Made by a program: the position numbers and the translations under genes. A stretch of DNA of 64,000 nt from Mesorhizobium sp. ES1-4 (lineage in GTDB: Bacteria; Pseudomonadota; Alphaproteobacteria; Rhizobiales; Rhizobiaceae): assembly GCF_020164745.1 (NCBI RefSeq), contig NZ_JAIUGV010000018.1:57818-121817 (forward strand), written 5' to 3'. Below, piece by piece: positions 60,965 through 64,000 of this stretch (position 1 is the first letter of the stretch; every line of letters starts with the position of its first letter). The notes below the pieces were generated by a model, which was not told the origin of the DNA, searched no databases, and was given only the letters and a program-made list of their open reading frames with translations.

Positions 60965-60993
60965 CCCTCTCCCCGTGAAGAACGGGGAGAGGG
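60965..60993. repeat. 12-bp hairpin next to the RIME-like element
   Basis: CCCTCTCCCCGT (60965-60976) pairs perfectly with ACGGGGAGAGGG (60982-60993) around a five-base loop. It is probably a second unit of the same mosaic repeat, and could process or stabilise the mRNA. Confidence 0.75.
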
Positions 60994-61048
60994 GGGCGTC
61001 GGCGTTAGCGCTTCGCCTTGTCGGGCAAAACCTTTCGGACTCTTCAAT

Positions 61049-62350
61049 ATGACCGCCCGCAAACCTGACCTCCTTCGCGACAACGAACTCATCTATGGCC
61101 GGCTGCTGACCATTGATGAACCGCATCTCATCCAGCGCTACAACAAGGCGCTGGCGGCATTCGGCAAGAAGCCCACCAAGCTGAATAGCTTCCAGATCGA
61201 CCGCACCGGCTTCTCGCCGGAAGTGGCCGAGGAGTGTGGCGACTACGACTATCTCGATCCCAACGAGGTCAACCGCCGCTTCATCATCCTGACGCCGTCG
61301 CAAATCGACCTGCCGGTGGTACACACCGCCTTCTCCAACACGTCGCAACTGATGTTCGAGTTCATGTCCACGAACCAGCGCGCCATCGACGCGCTGACCA
61401 TCAAGGACGTGATCTACGGCGAGATCGAGGATTCCGTTCCCAAGGTCAACGACATCGAGGACCTGCTGTCGATCAGCCAGGTCGAGTTCAAGGTGCTGTC
61501 GGCCGAGGACGTGCTGGGCAAGGCCGCCGAACTCGGCAGGCTGGTCGACCGGCTGAAGCAGGAACCCGACGCCTGGCGCGACAACGCCATGCTGACCCGC
61601 ATGGTCGAACTCGCCAAGGTCTGCGGCGACATCCGCGAGAATGCGCTGGTGCCGGACCAGGTGATCTTCCGCCACAACGCCTACTGGACCAGCCATTTCG
61701 GCGGGCTGTACGTGTTCGTCGATCACGACATGACGACGGTGATCAGCGATCCGGCCGCCCCCGGCTTCCGCCGCTCGCGGCCCTGGCAGGTGAGCTATCT
61801 CTCGATCAGGGACGCCGACAAGGTGTTCAAGTTCCTGGCCGCCACCGGCCGCATCGAACTGCCGCGCGCCTCCTGGATCGAGGCCTCGGGCTATCTCGAG
61901 CACCGCGCCGAGATGGTGGTGCGCGCGCTGATCCGCGACGCCGAGCCGGACCGCAATCTGACCGATGTCGACAAGGTCTGGCTGCAGACCTGGATCCAGA
62001 GCCACGCCGACCTGATCACCAGGGACGGCAATTTCCCCTTCCTCAACGCCGCCAAGCGCGAGATCGCCCAGCTTGGCCATCTCAAGATCGAGGATGTTAT
62101 CCCGCAGCAGCGCTTCCTGGTGATCCGTGCCAAGCCGGACCATCCAGACGCCTGGCTGACCAATCGGCTGATTTCGGATTTCGTACCGTCGGACTTCGTC
62201 TCGCGCTATATCTTCAACAAGGACGGCTTCTACAAGGACTATGACGGCTTCAGCGACGCCTGGCGATCGCATGTTGTGGACGTTCTGAAAACCACATATC
62301 TGAAGGACAAGGTGGCGTTTCGCACACGCCTCTACGGCCTGACCGACTAA
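61049..62350 (+). CDS. DUF6638-like protein of the AAA+ cluster
   Basis: This 433-residue cytosolic protein has no signal or membrane segment. Segments such as NELIYGRLLTIDEPHLIQRYNKAL, FSNTSQLMFEFMSTNQRAID and FVDHDMTTVISDPAAPGF look globular. The resemblance to DUF6638 proteins is from memory. The frame is open upstream to 60812 through the repeat, but ATG 61049 is the first plausible start. It follows the AAA+ gene after the RIME-like repeat and precedes the DUF2333-like gene, which suggests one functional unit. Confidence 0.75.
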   Translation: MTARKPDLLRDNELIYGRLLTIDEPHLIQRYNKALAAFGKKPTKLNSFQIDRTGFSPEVAEECGDYDYLDPNEVNRRFIILTPSQIDLPVVHTAFSNTSQLMFEFMSTNQRAIDALTIKDVIYGEIEDSVPKVNDIEDLLSISQVEFKVLSAEDVLGKAAELGRLVDRLKQEPDAWRDNAMLTRMVELAKVCGDIRENALVPDQVIFRHNAYWTSHFGGLYVFVDHDMTTVISDPAAPGFRRSRPWQVSYLSIRDADKVFKFLAATGRIELPRASWIEASGYLEHRAEMVVRALIRDAEPDRNLTDVDKVWLQTWIQSHADLITRDGNFPFLNAAKREIAQLGHLKIEDVIPQQRFLVIRAKPDHPDAWLTNRLISDFVPSDFVSRYIFNKDGFYKDYDGFSDAWRSHVVDVLKTTYLKDKVAFRTRLYGLTD

Positions 62351-62454
62351 GAACGAGATGAACCGTCTTTCCGTTCTAATTTGTTGTTCTGGTTCACGAC
62401 TTTATCCAGGAAGTCCGCGACTTTCTGGCATCATGCTGATGGGGTGATACAGCC

Positions 62455-63573
62455 ATGCTCGATCCGATCGTGAATTTCTTCACCCGGATTTTCCAGTGGA
62501 TCGGCCGCGGCATTGGCCTTTTGATCGGCGTGATCCTGTGGCCCTTCATGTGGGTCGGGCGCTGGTATGGGCAGCGCGGCTGGATCCTGAAAGCCGTGGT
62601 CGGCCTCGCACTCCTGGTGCTTATCGGCCTCTACGCCAATTTCTTCTACGCCACCCAATGGTGGAGCAATTTCAACCCGAGCTATCCCGACAACTACAGC
62701 TTCGAGAAACGCAATGTTTCCGCCGGCGAACAGGTTGCCGCGGGTGCCGGTACCGACACGGCAAAGACCTGCGGCAACTCCGGCATCGCCCAGGTCGCCG
62801 CGGACCTGATCGACTTCAACGTCAATCAGAACGCCTGGGTCTCGTCCATGATCCTTTACAAGCTCGGCCTGTTCGGCATCGACTGGGACGACACGCCATG
62901 GATGGACAACAAGGCTTCGTTCCAGCGCGGCATCAATCAGGCGGTGCGGCGCACGGCCACCGAGCTTGCCGACAATCTTGGCCGTGTGCGCACCACGTCG
63001 CAGATCGACACCAATCTCCAGGATGCGCGGGGGCAGCTGCAGTACGACGAGTCCATCTGGTATATCAGCCGCAACGGCATGACCGCGACCACGCCCAGCA
63101 TGTATCGGCGTGCTATGGGCAATCTGCGCTCTTTCAACGCTCGCCTCGCCACCTGCCAGGCGACATTCGATGCCCGCGCGGACAACCTGAAGCAGTATAT
63201 CGATCGCATCGCCAGCGACATCGGTTCGACCTCGGCTATCCTCAAGGAGCGCGCCGAGAACCACAACAATGGCTGGTTCGACTTCCGGGCCGACGACCGC
63301 TACTGGTTCGCCTATGGCCAGCTCTATGCCTATTACGGCCTGATGAAAGGCGCCCAGGCCGACTTCGAGGACGTCATCAAGGAAAAACACCTGCAGAGCC
63401 TGTGGGACACGATGGACCAGCAGTTCGTCTCGGCCCTGCGCATCCAGCCCTTCATCATCGCCAACGGCCGCGAGGACGGCTGGCTGCTGCCGACGCATCT
63501 GACGACGATGGGCTTCTATATCCTGCGCGTACGCTCCAATATGGTCGAAATCAGCAACGTGCTGACGCAGTAG
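62455..63573 (+). CDS. DUF2333-like membrane-anchored protein
   Basis: This 372-residue protein has an N-terminal amphipathic and hydrophobic region (IFQWIGRGIGLLIGVILWPFMWVG) and a membrane helix AVVGLALLVLIGLYANFFY near residue 50. The rest is an extracytoplasmic helical domain (LIDFNVNQNAWVSSMILYKLGLFGIDWDD, YWFAYGQLYAYYGLMKGAQADFEDVI). It fits the DUF2333 family. As the only membrane member of the run, it probably links the AAA+ machine to the cell envelope. Confidence 0.82.
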   Translation: MLDPIVNFFTRIFQWIGRGIGLLIGVILWPFMWVGRWYGQRGWILKAVVGLALLVLIGLYANFFYATQWWSNFNPSYPDNYSFEKRNVSAGEQVAAGAGTDTAKTCGNSGIAQVAADLIDFNVNQNAWVSSMILYKLGLFGIDWDDTPWMDNKASFQRGINQAVRRTATELADNLGRVRTTSQIDTNLQDARGQLQYDESIWYISRNGMTATTPSMYRRAMGNLRSFNARLATCQATFDARADNLKQYIDRIASDIGSTSAILKERAENHNNGWFDFRADDRYWFAYGQLYAYYGLMKGAQADFEDVIKEKHLQSLWDTMDQQFVSALRIQPFIIANGREDGWLLPTHLTTMGFYILRVRSNMVEISNVLTQ

Positions 63574-63886
63574 CGCTGTTCAGTTGCGGCGCGTGCGATG
63601 GCGAATTTGCGCCGTCGGGTCTGTCGCATTCCGTGCATTGTGCGGCTGTTTTGAGACGGCGGAAGCGCCCCTGCTCTGGCTTCTATACGGCGCGGCAAGC
63701 GGAGCCATGAAGAACCGGGAACAGGTCGGCCCGCCGCAGAGGAACTTTTCTCTATAGGAAACATAGTTGCATGAAAGTTGACGCAACCGCAGCGACAGGG
63801 TTAGATGCCCGCGCGTCCGGTTCCAGCCTTCTCGCAAGCGACATCAACCCCGTCCCCTCCACCGTCCAATCCAGAGGAAAGCCGTC
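63574..63886. other. Intergenic region upstream of fhs
   Basis: These 313 bases contain no supported gene. They should include the promoter and leader of fhs; an AGAGGAAAG ribosome-binding box lies at about 63873-63881. No riboswitch or terminator structure could be assigned with confidence. Confidence 0.5.
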
Positions 63887-64000
63887 ATGGCCGAAGTGAA
63901 GTCCGACATCGAGATCGCGCGTGGCGCCAGGAAAAAGCAGATCCAGGAGATCGGCCAGAAGATCGGCATCCCGACCGAACATCTGCTGCCCTACGGCCAC
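63887..64000 (+). CDS. fhs: Formate-tetrahydrofolate ligase, 3'-truncated by the window edge
   Basis: The first 38 codons read MAEVKSDIEIARGARKKQIQ and on to TEHLLPYGH, matching the start of formate-tetrahydrofolate ligase, which joins formate and tetrahydrofolate with ATP to feed C1 metabolism. The rest, including the ATP-binding motif, lies beyond the right edge. The ATG has a good purine-rich box upstream. Confidence 0.9.
   Translation, partial: MAEVKSDIEIARGARKKQIQEIGQKIGIPTEHLLPYGH

Noticed and set aside
63574..63886. Possible folate or SAM riboswitch before fhs
   Set aside because: No consensus core or conserved stem could be recognised by reading; a covariance-model search would be needed.

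Overview
The window looks like chromosomal DNA of a Mesorhizobium-like alphaproteobacterium (Hyphomicrobiales). The GC content is high and gene density is tight, with many ATGA-type overlaps. There is a fused-free petABC (cytochrome bc1) operon, a ChoXWV-type choline transporter, an alphaproteobacterial MoxR/DUF58/DUF4159 operon, CTC-type L25, a ClpS2-like adaptor and RIME-like palindromic repeats. No rRNA, tRNA, CRISPR array, prophage or insertion sequence was recognised. The species assignment is inference from gene content, not from a search. LAYOUT. 1-4.5 kb: the end of a MidA-like methyltransferase, pgeF, an M24-fold (creatinase/ectoine-hydrolase-like) protein, a lipoprotein and prs. 4.5-7.7 kb: a fosmidomycin-resistance-type MFS exporter with a divergent AraC regulator and a second AraC regulator. 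7.9-15.3 kb: an accessory stress/catabolic block. It has a NarL-type two-component pair, divergent from an operon of alpha/beta hydrolase, isochorismatase, lipase-like hydrolase and SDR. It also has a chloroperoxidase-like hydrolase divergent from a two-cysteine OhrR/MarR regulator, with striking palindromic operators between them. 15.5-18.2 kb: the housekeeping genes rplY, pth and ychF. 18.2-19.9 kb: a lower-GC insert with a DUF5131 three-Cys protein and a frameshifted tcmP partner. 20-26.5 kb: corA, two MaoC proteins, apt, an NTF2-like protein and petABC. 26.5-37.7 kb: small enzymes, two tandem ABC exporters, trmL, soxR, hemF, DUF1344/DUF1059 proteins and a secreted subtilase-like protein with a secreted neighbour. 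37.8-47.4 kb: cca-nudix-DUF1285 on the minus strand, divergent from MoxR-DUF58-DUF4159-membrane protein. 47.5-51.7 kb: clpS, small exported proteins and an OmpR-type two-component pair. 51.4-54.9 kb: choline uptake, choX-choW-choV plus a small membrane protein. 55.1-56.3 kb: tdk and a cytochrome c. 56.6-63.6 kb: a co-directional run of five poorly characterised proteins (coiled coil, unknown, AAA+ ATPase, DUF6638-like, DUF2333-like). 63.9 kb to the end: the start of fhs. HOW THE GENES WORK TOGETHER. Much of the window is core metabolism: tRNA maturation and recycling, PRPP/adenine salvage, haem, respiration and C1 metabolism. The places most likely to hold undescribed biology are the 56.6-63.6 kb AAA+ cluster, the DUF5131/TcmP pair with its homopolymer frameshift, and the OhrR-like regulator coupled to a hydrolase instead of Ohr. 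All family calls were made by reading the translated sequence; none was confirmed by database search.
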